Below are positions 36,262 through 48,855 of a stretch of DNA of 64,000 nt, piece after piece (position 1 is the first letter of the stretch; each line of letters starts with the position of its first letter). Position numbers and translations under genes: made by a program. This DNA comes from Trissonchulus latispiculum. Lineage: Eukaryota; Nematoda; Enoplea; Enoplida; Ironidae. The DNA lies in assembly GCA_030248195.1 (NCBI GenBank), contig JASAND010013439.1, positions 26,862-90,861 on the forward strand. The letters run 5' to 3'. The notes beneath the pieces were generated by a model, which saw only the letters and a program-made list of their open reading frames with translations, was not told where the DNA came from and ran no database searches.

Positions 36262-39050
36262 CAGTATTTGGACTTTCTAATTTCCATTTCGATTTCGGGT
36301 CAGGACCGAGTCGACTTCTATTAATCAAAATTATTTCATAAGATTTTGGGACATTTTTTGTGGGATGGATTTTTCTTCAGGCATAAGATCCGTAAGTGCT
36401 AACTGAAGTCCGTAACTTCATACAGGATTGATCGATCTTATTCTTTCAACAGCATTGGAATCCTCCCTAGCTGGCGGGTATTCGGTCCCGGTTCCGGGTC
36501 TAAATCTTGCTAGAATTCGGGTCCGGAATGCTTGACGCTACACAAAGTCGTAATCCTTATATGCCCGCGGTGGCTATTTGGCACAGGTGGTGATTTTTGC
36601 GCAATGAAGAGCAGACAGCGGTTGCGCAATGGAGCTCTGATGCCGTGCTCCGTTTTTCTTCGACACTCACTACGGCACAACAGGTTCAATCTTTGCTAAA
36701 GATATAAAATTCCTGCAGCCCTTTGTCGGAATGGATAATTCGGCACATTGTGTGCTATGTTTCTGTGTTTACTCTAACGATTCCAGCTTCGGATGTAATT
36801 AGTTAGGTAATTATATCGGGTCGGGTAGTAGGGCCCTCCGACTCCTTTCTGCAGCCAATTTTTCGCTGTTTTTAACCCTTCCGAGGGGGTTTTGTAGTTT
36901 TCCGCCATCTTAGCCACTATTGGTCTGCGGGGGGCAGCCACAGTTGCTGAATAGCACGATTGCGGTTACCACAGAGTTGGAAGTAGACAAGAATTTCAGT
37001 GTCCACGTCACGTTTGTCCACGCAGGTCCTGTCCACGTCCGCCCGCACAATGTCCACATGTCCACGTTTCAAAAGTTTATCCATCAGTGCCCACGTTTGA
37101 AAACTTGTTTTCTTTAAAGTAGTCTTCTTAATTCAATATTAGAGCCAGATTTTTTCAAAATTTCTGTTTTATTTTGAGTGTGTTTATAAGACAGTATTTT
37201 TATATTTTCGGTTTCTGCGAAATTCACTTTTTCGCAGTATTAACACGTTTTTAATGAATTCTGTAGCATTTAATATATATTTTATTTATTACCTATTTTG
37301 CTTGTTCCAGAAAGGAAGAAGACGGGTATTACCTGTTTAGTCTCTGCAAATGGATAGTAGTAAAGTTGGGGCCGGCTCCAATTTTCAAAACCGGTTCCGT
37401 TTCTAGGGTGCCGGTTCCGGTTTTCGCTTCCGGTTCCAAGTACAAAATTTGTAGTTACAAGTTTATCATTATGTAACATTGGATGCATTGCCACTACAAG
37501 GCTTATACTATCAAAATTATAAAGCAATGCTGCAAAACAAACAAATGTGGTAATAAACAACTGGGTTAAACTTTTTGGTTTACTTTGAATTTTAAAGTTT
37601 TTGCCTTACTTTGAATTTGCTTCATTACAAATGCTGTTACTATATGCACAACTTGTGTTTAGTATGGTCGAGCAAATTGTTTCTATAATTAACGGTGAGA
37701 TTATACTGTGTATCTAAATACAGACAGCGCCTTTCAAACAGAATCTTGTAAACAGCAAAACGTTTCAGTAAAACGTGCTGAGAATTGAGATATGCTGGAG
37801 ATTAAATTTTTATTTCTTTGACAAGACTACCACTGCAGTGTCTATAAAAAAAGTAAATGGTTTCCAAAAAATTTAAATGCAGGTAAAATATTTAAACGTT
37901 GAATGAAAGCCAAATTGGAAAGAAGGGCATACTATATAGGCATATAGGGAAGGGATAGCCATGTAAGCAACTGACACTTCCCGAGCTCTCTGTCGTTCAC
38001 AAAAATTTATCGAATTTATTTAAAATTGGCTAAGCAGCAATTACAAGACTGTTTCCAAAAAATAGCCCATGGGCGTTCTTTCAGGGGGTGGGCATTAGGG
38101 TTGTATTGATTCAGCGATTTTATTTTCGATTCGATTCAGTTCAGTTTTACTACTGCTCCGAAATGTACGATTCGATTCAGTTCGATTTACGACTGCTCAA
38201 ATTTGAAACGATTCGATGCAATTCGATTTCGACCATTTTGAGTAAGCTGCGATTCGATACAGATTTTCAAATTAATGACTTTTGATTCGATTTTTGATTT
38301 TTCTTAAAATTAACTGTATCCAACTAAATACAAGTGCCAAACACTAATCTGCTGATACACTAACTAGCTAACTAACAGCTAATGATCTTTCAGTCACTGC
38401 AATTGAAACTGAAACATGTTTTATGTAGGTTCGTACAGGTTTCAGTTTCAGTAACAGAAACTGAAACTATTTTCAGCCTTTCCTCAAAACATGAATATTC
38501 GAAGATTATCTTTATGGTTAGGCCGTTATCTGATTAATACTTTGCAATGGGTGGTTAGAATATATAATCACTCTGGCAAAACAATTAGTTCTTTTTTAAG
38601 CGTGGAGCCGGCAGGTTCCATATCCTAGCGGTTCGATTCCGGTTTTAGCAAAACTACCACTATTTTGTTTTGAACTAGATTTCTCAAAACCTACCCAATG
38701 GATTCGCATCATTTCTCGCAGAATGAAAATTCGCACTATTGCAGAGGGACAGTTTTCTCTGTTTGAACTAATACGTCTCCAGTTGCGAGAAAATTGAATA
38801 CAAAGTTGCGAAATTTCGTGTCATCGCACATGTACCGGATTTTCTGGAGTATTGAGACCTGTTGAGCCAAATCCAAAAAATGTCCTTCGGCCCACATGTC
38901 CTTCATATCATGGCACAACAAGAAATTTTGGCCGATTCTACAGTTTTGAGAAATCGATGTTCAAAGATTTTTGGTCTAAATTCAGCCTGTCAGATTCAGC
39001 ATGTCAGAAAAGTTTTGCTATTTTTTTGCTAACTTTGCTAGTTTCGTAGA
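36262..39050. other. Repeat-rich stretch without a gene
   Basis: It contains fragments of GC-rich hAT-like elements (near 36470-36540, 37365-37440 and 38590-38650), a block of CGATTCGAT iterations at 38090-38300 and GAAACTGAAAC words at 38400-38480. From about 38660 to 39960 it is an old copy of the TTAA element family seen at 47105 and 58860, interrupted by the element at about 39057. Confidence 0.5.
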
Positions 39051-39056
39051 TTGTAT

Positions 39057-39826
39057 TGCGTTAGGGCGCCCCTATAGTGCGTTAGGGCGCTTTTTTCAAT
39101 TTTTGGACATGGTGCGGTAGGGCGCCCAGTGTGTGCGTTAGGGCGCCCACTCTATGTGTTATGAGGTGGCTAATCCAATAGGAAACAACCGAATCTGTTT
39201 CTTTCATAGTACTTAATATACAGTTTAAAGTACAAATAGAGGGGAACAATTAGTGAAATCTTTAAATTACATTAAAACTTTAAATCAGTAATCAATGTAA
39301 AATTAGTTGAAAATTATTTTTATTTCTGAATTTTTGTAAAACAATCACCATTATCGTGTTCCAAGTTGTAACCAAAGAATCAAGTCAAATTCAAAATATA
39401 AGATTTCATGAATTTTCATGTTTCCGTAAACTTATCATATTTTTGCGCGTAAACAAAGATTTTGTTTTGACACTCCACTATACAGATATATTTTAATTAA
39501 TTAAAACTAATTTGTGCTTTCAAATTTCAGCAGTAAAATTTTCGTTTGAGGAGAACAGGCTATACATATATTCATTAATGCGGACTCCCTCTATTTATAC
39601 TTTTAAACTGTGCATTACGTTAACACTTTCAGAATAGATCTTCATTCACAATAACACTTTATTATCGTGAAAACAATCGGGCAACCTAACGCACTCTACA
39701 ATCGCCCTAACGCACTCACTGGGCGCCCTAACGCACATACCGGGCGCCTTAACGCACCATTTGAGCGCCCTAACGCACCAAAATTAAAATGACCTAAGTT
39801 CACGGGCGCCCTAACGCAACTTTACC
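39057..39826. mobile_element. Element with iterated GCGTTAGGGCGCC subterminal words
   Basis: The left side has GCGTTAGGGCGCCCC and two to three further copies within 100 bases; the right side has about six copies of the inverse (GGGCGCCCTAACGCA) in 39685-39825. The flanks TTTCGTA (39042-39048 and 39829-39835) look like a target duplication inside an older repeat; the exact termini are uncertain. No gene inside. Confidence 0.6.
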
Positions 39827-40926
39827 GTTTCGTAAGCTTATACGATTGTACAAACTATAAGCTTTAAAACGATGTACAATGCTCATTCCAACTCCCCAAA
39901 TTGCTAAAGTTATGGCGTTTCGAAAAAATCAGTACAAAAGCACTGCACAAAAGGATAGCAGCACCTTAAAAATTTGCAAATTACAAATCAGTGTATAAAA
40001 TGAAAACTTGGAAACAGTTTGAATACGTTTTAGATTCGCATTTCTGCATTATAATTTTTACACTCAAATCAAAGATTATCTTTTTCAAAATAATTAGAAG
40101 TTGTACGTTGATCGGGGGTAGGTGGAAAAATTAGAACTTGTAGTAATTCAATTTAGTTAATTTAATTAACCTGGTCCTGGATTCGCGAGAGTCTGCAGCT
40201 CAAACAGAACAGCCAATTATGGACGCATCGACAGCCTTTTTTCTAAACACTTCAGGTAAAATTGTAAGGGCAATTTATTTCATGTCAGAACAATATATAA
40301 ATCCTCTTAGCCGGCGCATATATTTTTGGAGTGGAGCAAACGGATTATAAAGGGAGATTTCCACATTTTAGATCTATTAACCGGGACGTGCATGAACAGA
40401 AATTTCACGAACCAGGTCGGGCTTCTTATGCTTATTTTACTATTGAAGTACTCAGGCTGCTAGTTAGTATAAGCAAACCTATCATTTGACATCTGCAACT
40501 TAATTTGTCCACCAGAGTATATATTGTAGAACTAAAAAACAATTGTAGCATAAATAACTGGAGCAACATGCACTTTAGTAATTGTTTGAATGAGCCAAAA
40601 GAGTTACAATTTACAGAGTTAATCTTTGTAACCGACATTTCAGGCTTGTGCAACAACAAATCCAAATTTCTGTCATACAAAATTACTTTGGTCGTTTTTC
40701 TCCCTTTCTAGCATTTCTATTCCTTATTACATGTTTCATTTGGCGTTTATTTCTAAATTTCTACGAACTGTTTAAACATGGATTTATACCATTACAGTCA
40801 GCCTCTTGCGTTACACCCGGATCTCTCAATGTTTCTATCGTTTAAGTTTATAACATTTCACGTCATCCTGTAGGGGGTAACGAACAGATATAGAGCAACC
40901 AGTCGTATAGAATTAGGTAGCTGATC

Positions 40927-42254
40927 CAGAGTTGTATGCGGGCCGCGGGTACCCGCGGGTACCGGCGGAGCGGGGCGGGGCGGGCCGAATTTTGGATAGT
41001 TTCTTCAGCTAGTTTTGGTTTTCTAGAAATTTCATATATACCAATTTATAAAGGAAGGAGAAGGCAATATATTTCAGACTTTTAAGCAATTGACTTGACT
41101 TCATTATGTCATTCGAAATCTCCCCTCCAGCAAATAGCTGAGCTGCTCAACCCTTGTGTTAGTTATGAAATTGGTCTTCAATTCTTTATTACAGAGCAAT
41201 TGACCAAAGAACTTTAGCAACTTGGGATTGACTACTTTCTCAGCTCCAAACTATTACTAAGAATACATATAAATCAGTCATTGGGTTGTTGTATGAGTAA
41301 ATAAATCTGATATTAAGTAACAAACCTCTGGCTTGCATAGCATGCTTGCATCCAGTGGTTATGTCAGTACAAGCCAAAAACGATTTTGGGGGTCAAAAAC
41401 GGCCATGACCAAATTAGTTTTTTCAAATCTGCCAAATATTACGGACAATGGTTTATATATACTCAATCGATACACAGTCTAATTGGACATTTCATGAATG
41501 CCGATTAGCTGGAGTTAGGCTAGAGGCCTTAGGCCTTAGGCTAGAGATTTGGCCGACATTTTGTTGGGAAACTGCGATTGTTTGCTTTGAACATCGATTT
41601 ATCAAAACTACCCAATGCATTACCTAGCGGGATTTCTGACAGGATGAAAATCTGCACTATTTCTTAGTTTGAGCTAAAACGCCTCCAGTTGCGAGATGCA
41701 CAGCTGCAAAATTTGGTGTGACCGCACATTTGGCGGTTTTCTGCTGCATTAACACCTGTTGAGCCAAATTCAGAAAATATCCCTCGGGCTACATGTCCTT
41801 CATATCATAACACAAAAATAACCTTTAGCCGATTCTACAGTTTTGAGAAATCGATTTTCAAAGAAAGTTGGTTTATGTTTAGCTTGTATGTTAGAATGCC
41901 AATTTTTGCTGAATTTGATACTTTTCGTAGACTCATGTGAGATATGAATGTACTAATTATAAGCTTTAAAATGATGTATAAAGCTCTTTCCATTTCCCAA
42001 ACTTGCGAAAGTTATAGCGCTTCAAATAATCACCACTAAAGCATTGCACAAAAGGATACTTAAAATACCTTAAAATACATCAGTTTTGGTGCTCAGGTTT
42101 ACATAGGCAGCATCTTTTATGTGCGGGTACGTGTGGGCCAGCGTACAGCTGTGCGGGTACCTGCGGGCCGGATTATGGGAGTGCGGGCCGTGGTCACGAA
42201 GTGCGGGCTGCGGGCCGGGCGCGGGCTGAAAAAATCGGCCCGCATACAACTCTG
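40927..42254. mobile_element. hAT-like element, 8-bp TSD AGCTGATC
   Basis: AGCTGATC is exact on both sides (40919-40926 and 42255-42262). Termini are CAGAGTTGTATGCGGGCC and its inverse. The middle, about 41385-42080, is a copy of the TTAA family's interior sequence, so one element has been inserted within the other. No transposase. It ends about 100 bases before the first identified exon of the cysteine-rich gene. Confidence 0.85.
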
Positions 42255-42360
42255 AGCTGATCTATCTAATCTACCGAAAAATTAACAACGGAAAATTAAG
42301 AAAGAGCTTTCAAAGGAAATTTTGAAAAATATTTACGTTGCCTAATCAACATTTTTTCAG

Positions 42361-45300
42361 ATGGAAATCTCTGGGTCCAGTATCAGTATGAAGTCTCACA
42401 TAACCTGCCTAAAAAGAGCGGCCCGAAGATGTGCCAAACCGTGAGTGACTAAAGTGAAATTGGAATAAACTGAAGTTTTCCCTTTTACTTTAGTTAGTAC
42501 TGTCTGATTGTCAGGTCATGATCTTTCAGGTCAGGTCATGATTATGTTTGCTCAAGTCATTTATGCTGATTATGGTATTCTTTGTAGATGCTGGAAACAA
42601 GGTTATGCTTCAGCACAACTTCTAGTAACCAAGAAGATCGCCAGAAAATGCCGCCGAAGTCTTCGGAGGACTCAACGGCGTTTGTTCAAAAGAGGACGAA
42701 ACTGCGCCGTGGCTGTAAACGAAAGGTAACCCTATGGCACATGTTGCTAACAGTGTTTGGACCCGCAATAATAAAGTCGGTTCCACTTACTAAATTGTCA
42801 CCAACAAATGTTTAATTGTCAAAGGACCAATGTCTCGTTACGACAGACTGTTATTGGTGTTGAACAGATTTGCTTTTCGATTTCATAGATTTGATAGCTT
42901 AGACTTATTTGATTTTAGATGCGTTAACTGGAATCACTACGAATTGTGGTTGAAAATTCCTAAACTGTGTTCTTTCTTCAATGGATGTTCCCTGACTAAT
43001 TGCCGTCAAAGTTTGACGCCTGTGACATTAAGCACAGGTATTTGTACAAGATAAGTGGTGTTTGTAAAAAAAGTTTCCTCTCATCACGAGGATTCTAAAA
43101 CCTTGTAATCTTATGGATCTCTGATGAATATTAAATGCAGTAGAAGTGATCACACAGATTTTTGTGTCAAAATTTTTTTGCTAAAAGATATACATTGATG
43201 TTTTCAGTTGCGGCGAAAACGCAGAGACAGCTTCCGATGTGGAAAAATGTTTCTTCGATAGCTACAAATCCGTGGCGAAAACAACCGACTGCTCCTTTCT
43301 ACCTGATAATATCACGTGCAGTGAATATTCAGTCGTCTCCAAGTCAACTGGATACGCTACCGGTAACGCAAGCAGCTCTACTGCTGCGAGCACTTCGATT
43401 ACAATATCGGCATCCACCACTACCCGTGGCACGAGTGTCCCTACTACGGCTGTCACAACTGAGACAACTACATCAGGTAGCACAATGGCTGACTAGCTGA
43501 AAATTTGAAAATGAATTGAAAACACTGACTTAACTGGAACCAAGCATGCGCAAAAAAGGATAGTTGAAGTAAACAGGATTTAGCTATAACAGAAAACCAG
43601 GTATAGGAATGATTGATAAGTCTGATATGAGAGATCAGCCGATGGCCCTGTGGTGTAGTGGTTTAGCATGTCTGACGCCAGAGCAGAAAGGCCGTGGTTC
43701 GAACACCGGCCGGACCAATTCTTTACTTTCAATTCTGAATGAAAAAGCCGAATCCCTTTTTCCTCTCTCTCTCTCTCCAAGGTCCTGGTTTCGCGGGTAC
43801 AAGGGTGCCTGCCGCCTCCCGTATGGGCTATCTCCTCGGTTTCTTCCAAGTCCACTAGCAGGACTACGGATACATCCACCTGAGTATGTTTAGTACTGTT
43901 CAAACGTTTTTTAGAATTAGTGTGTCCGTTGGACTGGACAACAACTAGTTTCGGATGTCTGAAGGCAGAAGGATCCGGAAGAAACTACTATCAAAGCCGA
44001 AATCAATGTGAATCTTTAGATTCCAGAGCGACGTTGATTATGCTTTACAATGAAGATCACAAATCTCAACTTATGGAACATTTGTAAGTTGTAGGCTAAC
44101 ATTTTGCAAACGATTTCGTGTTTCGCGTTAACCAAGTAAGCAAAATACCTGACCTTGAGTTGAACTGTTTCTACGATAAGTTCAATTCAACCAACTTCCC
44201 CCAGTTAAGTTACAGATTTAACCTGCGTACAGGTCTCTATAATTAGTGATATCCTGCTAGACAAAGTGCTAACTATTTATATTACGAAATAAATTAATAA
44301 ATAAAATAAATTCAATTTGTGTTATGCGCTTTTTTGATTCACCATCGTTAAGCATATTTGGATATAAAAGATCCTTGTTATCTGAATAGTCACACTGCAA
44401 TAATAACCTAAATTTGAATGGTTATAGAGCTGTACTCGCAGGCGACAAATTTTGGCATTATGCAACCGACACAGCCGAGGAAGGTAAGAATTTGGTGAAC
44501 GCGTGTAAAGATTTGGCTGACTACGACCAGAATTCTACGTGACATTGTGCGTACACTGAACCAAATTCCGGTTTATAGTTACTTGTGTAGTTTACTACAA
44601 CGCTTGTTGTTCAGAGGTGCCAATTGTCAGTTGTCAGTTGTTGCCAATAGCAGAAGGATCGGAACATGAATCCGGAAGATTTTAATCCCATCTAAAGCCG
44701 AATTTTTCGGTCCCAGGTGCCGGAGTGACAATTGAATTTCTTTAACTTGGATCTACCAACCCCTTGCAATAAGTGACTCATGAATCCCTATCCCAGAACT
44801 ATTAGACGCAAGTCGGTTACGAGTTAAAAAGCGATTGAATGTTGTCGGCATTTTCGTTTTGTGTTTGTGTTTCAGGAACCTTTCGATATCCTAATCTGGT
44901 AGATTGCCGTCCAAAGGCCATGGATTGGGAACCCTCTCAACCTTTCTACTTTCTCATCGACGAAGACTGTGCCGCATTTTCGTCAGATGGGACAGCCGCT
45001 GATGTTGATTGTTTTCGAACTGACATCTATACTAGTGCTGGGACCGGTTCCGATTTTTGAAACCGGTTCCGGTTCCGGTTCTTGACTACCGGTTCCGGTT
45101 CCGGTTCCGGTTCCGGTTCCGGTTCCGGTTCTAGCTACCGGTTCCGGTTCCAATTGGTATTTTTGATAAAAAAGCTAAAATCACACGATTTTTTATTTTT
45201 TTGGCAATTGCTAGAAAAACTTAATATATTTAACTGCACAAAGCTATGAACGTGTTTTTAAACAGTGTTTTTGCTTACTTTTTACTATTTATATACAAAT

Positions 45301-46590
45301 ATTTACTGTGAAAAAGATATGGTTTGTTTCATTTTTACCAATATGTTGTGGAAATTTTAGCTACCAGAGCTTACCAAAATACTAAGTATTCTCAATCTAG
45401 ATAAACATTTAGCTACTGCCCTTCAGAAAGCGAACGTCGCACAGAACTTTCCTCGACCAGTTTCAAGCAGTCCAATAAAATTTGCTTATCGATTCAGCAA
45501 CTACAGTTACAACATTACAAAGCTTAATCATTGAAAAAGCAGCTAATCTCATCACGGGGTCGAAGATTTTTTGAGATCGAAAACTGTAACAGAAAACATT
45601 GGGGAAAATCGTTGAACGAGAATTAAAACTTTTCGAGCACTTATGCAGCACACAGGTACAACTAACTTCATACCTTTAAAACCAAAAATTGTATGTTACA
45701 ATAAATAAAGTCAAGCTGCTAAGTTTTTATTTTACATAGAATTTGTTTTAATTTTTGTAGCTGAAATAAACAAATTTGTAACAAAAGAGCGCTGTTCCCT
45801 ATCAAATTCGAAACCTATATATCGCAAAAAGTACTAAAATATGACTATGAAGTATGACAATTTTTAATAGACCATCAAAGGCATTCTTTTTCGGTAGCGC
45901 TAGCCAATTGCTATTAATTAAATAAAGAACGGTATCTCAGGGATACTGTTGCTCAGCTTAACCCTTAATCTGGAGTTGCGCCTTCAGTATACTGGTTTGC
46001 TTCAGTTGAAGTTTGCACACAAAAATTGCAGAGGCAACAGCTAAAGCTGGAAGAGTTGCCGTAAAGCATCAAATCCTTAATGCTTACCTTTGTCATCCTT
46101 AAAGAAGAGTTAACACTGAATATACCTTAGTTTTTCTTTTTCTATAACCTTTTCAGAAAACTTAAAACATTGACTGAAAACTGTTATTAAAGACGTCGTA
46201 AAATTGATATCAAATCTTCTGCCATTTACACAACAAGTCTTTCAAAAACAAAATTTCATATCTAAATAGAAGTACCAGAATAAAGTTAAATTCCAAATGC
46301 TAAATTCAAATTCATAAGAAAATTTTAAAATTTTACAAAATAAACCTTGATTGAAGTTTCAAACAGCCAAAATTAACACTAGAACCGGCCGGTTCCAAAA
46401 GCCACCGGTTCCGGTTCCGGTTCCGGTTCCGGTTCCGGTTCCGGTTCTAAAAATCCTACCGGTTCCGGTTCCGGTTCCGGTTCCGGTTCCGGTTCCGGTT
46501 CCGGTTCTACCGGTTCTTTTGGAACCGGTCCCAGCACTAATCTATACACTGTGCCAAATATCAGCATTTCCAAAGGGAGATGCTTGGTAA
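42361..46590 (+). CDS. Cysteine-rich protein with Ser/Thr-rich linker; last exon split by a transposon
   Basis: Exons 42361-42440, 42588-42725, 43208-43476, 44442-44483 and 44876 onward join in one open frame (phases 2,2,1,1). The product has nine cysteines in a basic helical-looking region ([58 protein letters not shown]). A Ser/Thr-rich stretch of about 40 residues follows (mucin-like, likely O-glycosylated), then a short exon, then a terminal module with DCRPK, QPFYFL, EDCA and VDC. An ATG lies at the first exon base, but no signal peptide was found, so a 5' exon is probably missing. A hAT-like element (45033-46539) interrupts the last exon and supplies a stop at 45058; the original frame resumes at 46548 and ends at TAA 46588. 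A stop at 43494 allows a shorter form if the 43476 donor is not used. Family unknown. Confidence 0.6.
43645..43900 (+). repeat. tRNA-derived SINE
   Basis: The head has an A-box like TGGTGTAGTGGTTTAGCATG and B-box like GTGGTTCGAACACC at the correct spacing. It is followed by a non-tRNA body with a short CT run and a CTATCTCCTCGGTTTC segment. It lies in an intron of the cysteine-rich gene. The downstream border is approximate because no terminal repeat or target duplication was identified. Confidence 0.6.
45033..46539. mobile_element. hAT-like element inserted in a coding exon, TSD ATCTATAC
   Basis: The element starts TAGTGCTGGGACCGGTTCC and ends with its exact inverse. ATCTATAC flanks it exactly (45025-45032 and 46540-46547). 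Both ends carry tandem CCGGTT/AACCGG hexamers. The 1.5-kb interior has no transposase-like frame. It splits the terminal exon of the gene beginning at 42361. Confidence 0.92.
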
Positions 46591-46593
46591 TAT

Positions 46594-46884
46594 CAAGAGT
46601 ACATAATACATAAGAGTATGACAGCAGGCATGCGCGCTATCGGCTGACCCCCCCATAATTTGTCAAAGAAATTCGCCCGCTATGTTTGCACTCAACAGAC
46701 GCACTTTGAACCAACTGACTAGTTGTGTTTTCGAGCTTTAGCGTACAAGCATAGCGTTCGAATTTGCTTTGATAAAGGGGGTCTGATTTATGGGGGGGTA
46801 AGCCGATAGCGTGCAGAGGATGTAGCGAGCTGATAATACATAGACCATGACGCTTGTCATACTCTTATGCATTATGTACTCTTG
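46594..46884. mobile_element. CAAGAGTAC-family element on a stop codon, TSD GTAATAT
   Basis: GTAATAT is exact on both sides (46587-46593 and 46885-46891). Termini are CAAGAGTACATAATACATAA and its inverse with one change. It is the shortest copy (291 bp). Its left TSD contains the original TAA stop of the interrupted exon. Confidence 0.88.
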
Positions 46885-47104
46885 GTAATATTATGAATAA
46901 CTTTTCGAATTACGATTTACGAATTTAAAAAAGTTACTGACCTGAATAATCTAATGACAACTCCAGCGTATTAGCGTTTTCAGCTAGGCTACTAAAACAC
47001 AAAAATTTGAGGCAGAAATTTTATATCCAGCTTCTATTTTCGCTTCCGGCCAGTTGAGAAGACACCACACTTGCTCCAATCTTAAGGAGTTCGTATTTAT
47101 TTAA

Positions 47105-48039
47105 GGTGCTGGTTTCCTTTCGAGTATTTTTGACTCATACGGCTTTAATCCTTTACGTAAATGGCTAAACCTTACTAAATAATCTATTTCCGTGCTCTTT
47201 AACATTCTGGGACCAGTCCCGTATTTCTGTCCAAAAGATAAGAAAGTTTTGGTTTTTGTCCTTAGGCTTTCAGTAGATTAGATCAGACACCTGATTGGTT
47301 GTTATGGCTGGAAAGAGGACGCAAAAATGAACATTTTTGCTATGACAACCTTTGAGCTATCTCCAATGGTTAATCAGTAGAAGCAAAAAACCATTTTGAG
47401 GGTCAAAAAATGGCCATTTTCGAGGAAATCAGTTTTTTAAAAATTACTGCCAAACCTTACGAACAATTTTCGTCCCTTTACTCTCAGTCGATACAGCGTC
47501 CAAATGCACATTTTATGAATCCCTACTAGCTGGGATTCAGTGCTTTCAGCTAGAGATTTGGCCGGAAAATCAATTTGGCAAAACTTCGGTTATTTTGTTT
47601 TAAACATCGATTTCTCAAAAACTACTCGACAGATTCCGGAGATTTTCGCCAGAATGGAAACTAGTACTATTGCGAAGGGTGGTTTTTCTTGCTTTTGGCT
47701 AAAACGTTCCCAGTTTTGAGAAAATTTAGTGCAAAGTTTAAAAATTTAGTGTCTCTGTGCATATTACGAATTTTCTCAATCGTTAAGTGACACTGAGCAA
47801 AACCCGAAAAAACGTCCCTCGGCCCATATGTCGAAAATTTTTGGTCTATATTTAGCCGTTATGTCAGAAAATGTTTGCCAGTTTTTTTGCTAATTTTGCA
47901 AGTTTCGTAAGCTCATGTGAATGTACAGATAATAAGCTTTAAAACGATGTATAAAGCTCTTTCTAACTCCCAAACCTGCGAAAGTCATAGCGTTTCGAAA
48001 AATCACCACAAAAGCACTGCACAAAAGGATACCAGCACC
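47105..48039. mobile_element. TTAA-target element (piggyBac/Kolobok-like termini)
   Basis: TTAA at 47101-47104 and 48040-48043 flanks termini GGTGCTGGTTTCC and GGATACCAGCACC. The interior (ACCATTTTGAGGGTCAAAAA, ATCGATTTCTCAAAAACTAC and so on) is shared with copies at 38660, 41385 and 58860. No transposase frame is seen. Confidence 0.78.
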
Positions 48040-48043
48040 TTAA

Positions 48044-48796
48044 GCTGGTATACAATGATAACGCTGAAAACAGCGCTGATAAACACAAGGATCAGAACAA
48101 CTCTTTTTAACCTGTTTTTAACTCTTTTTAGCAACCTTTTAAAGACAAGTTGGCGTAGAGTAGTGTAGAGCTATAAGCATTTATTTTAACTAGCTTACAT
48201 AACTCTACTTTTGAAGTTCCCTCATTTAACTCTTTCATGAAAAGGATCGAGTTAACCTTAACTCAGCTCTACTCGTGCTTGAAAAGGTCCTTAGACGCTA
48301 TCTAGTAATCAACCTCACCGAGAATGATAAAGATTTATGCAGCATGCATACAGCTATTTGTTATACTAATTATTATTGTTGTTATTACTATGAAATTGGT
48401 TCTGTTTCAGCCTGGAGGCCTAGTCGCAAAATCATGTAATCAGAACAACAAATCTTTTAATGTGGCACTTATAAGCAATACATATTACACAGGATTATCA
48501 CAATGCTAGCTTTGTATTCAGTCAGTGCAGTAAAGAAAATTCTGTACTTCCTTTCCTTTAGTTAGTTTTTGTAACATGACATACAGCTCAAAGTAGCGAA
48601 GATAGAATTTTAAAATCAGTTGGACAAATCTTTGCTCTTTTCACATTTCTTAAATATCGCATTTTCCACGGACCAGTCAGAGCTTCGCTACATCGCCTGC
48701 TGAATGCACAATGCACTGCGGAAAGATTTCGCCGTTCAGCTGTGATCAAATTTTTAACAGCAGTTTTCAACTTTCCAACCAATAAATTTCCTTTCT

Positions 48797-48855
<59 letters not shown>

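Noticed and set aside
39057..39826. CRISPR-like or telomere-like array
   Set aside because: Repeats are irregularly spaced and inverted at the two ends of a transposon in a eukaryotic genome; TTAGGG is not tandem.
40201..40253. Possible first exon ATGGACGCATCGACAGCC... with donor GTAAAA for the gene at 42361
   Set aside because: It ends in phase 1 while the supported reading of 42361 needs phase 0, and it encodes no signal peptide.
42588..42815. Alternative frame beginning MLETRLCF in the second exon of the cysteine-rich gene
   Set aside because: The chosen frame joins both neighbours in phase and places cysteines regularly; the alternative soon meets a stop in the next exon.
43609..43893. 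94-codon plus-strand frame
   Set aside because: It covers the tRNA-derived SINE, and its translation is that of the A and B boxes.
46379..46573. Minus-strand frame of Glu-Pro repeats and plus-strand Val-Pro repeats
   Set aside because: Both are readings of the CCGGTT hexamer array of the hAT-like element and not a protein.
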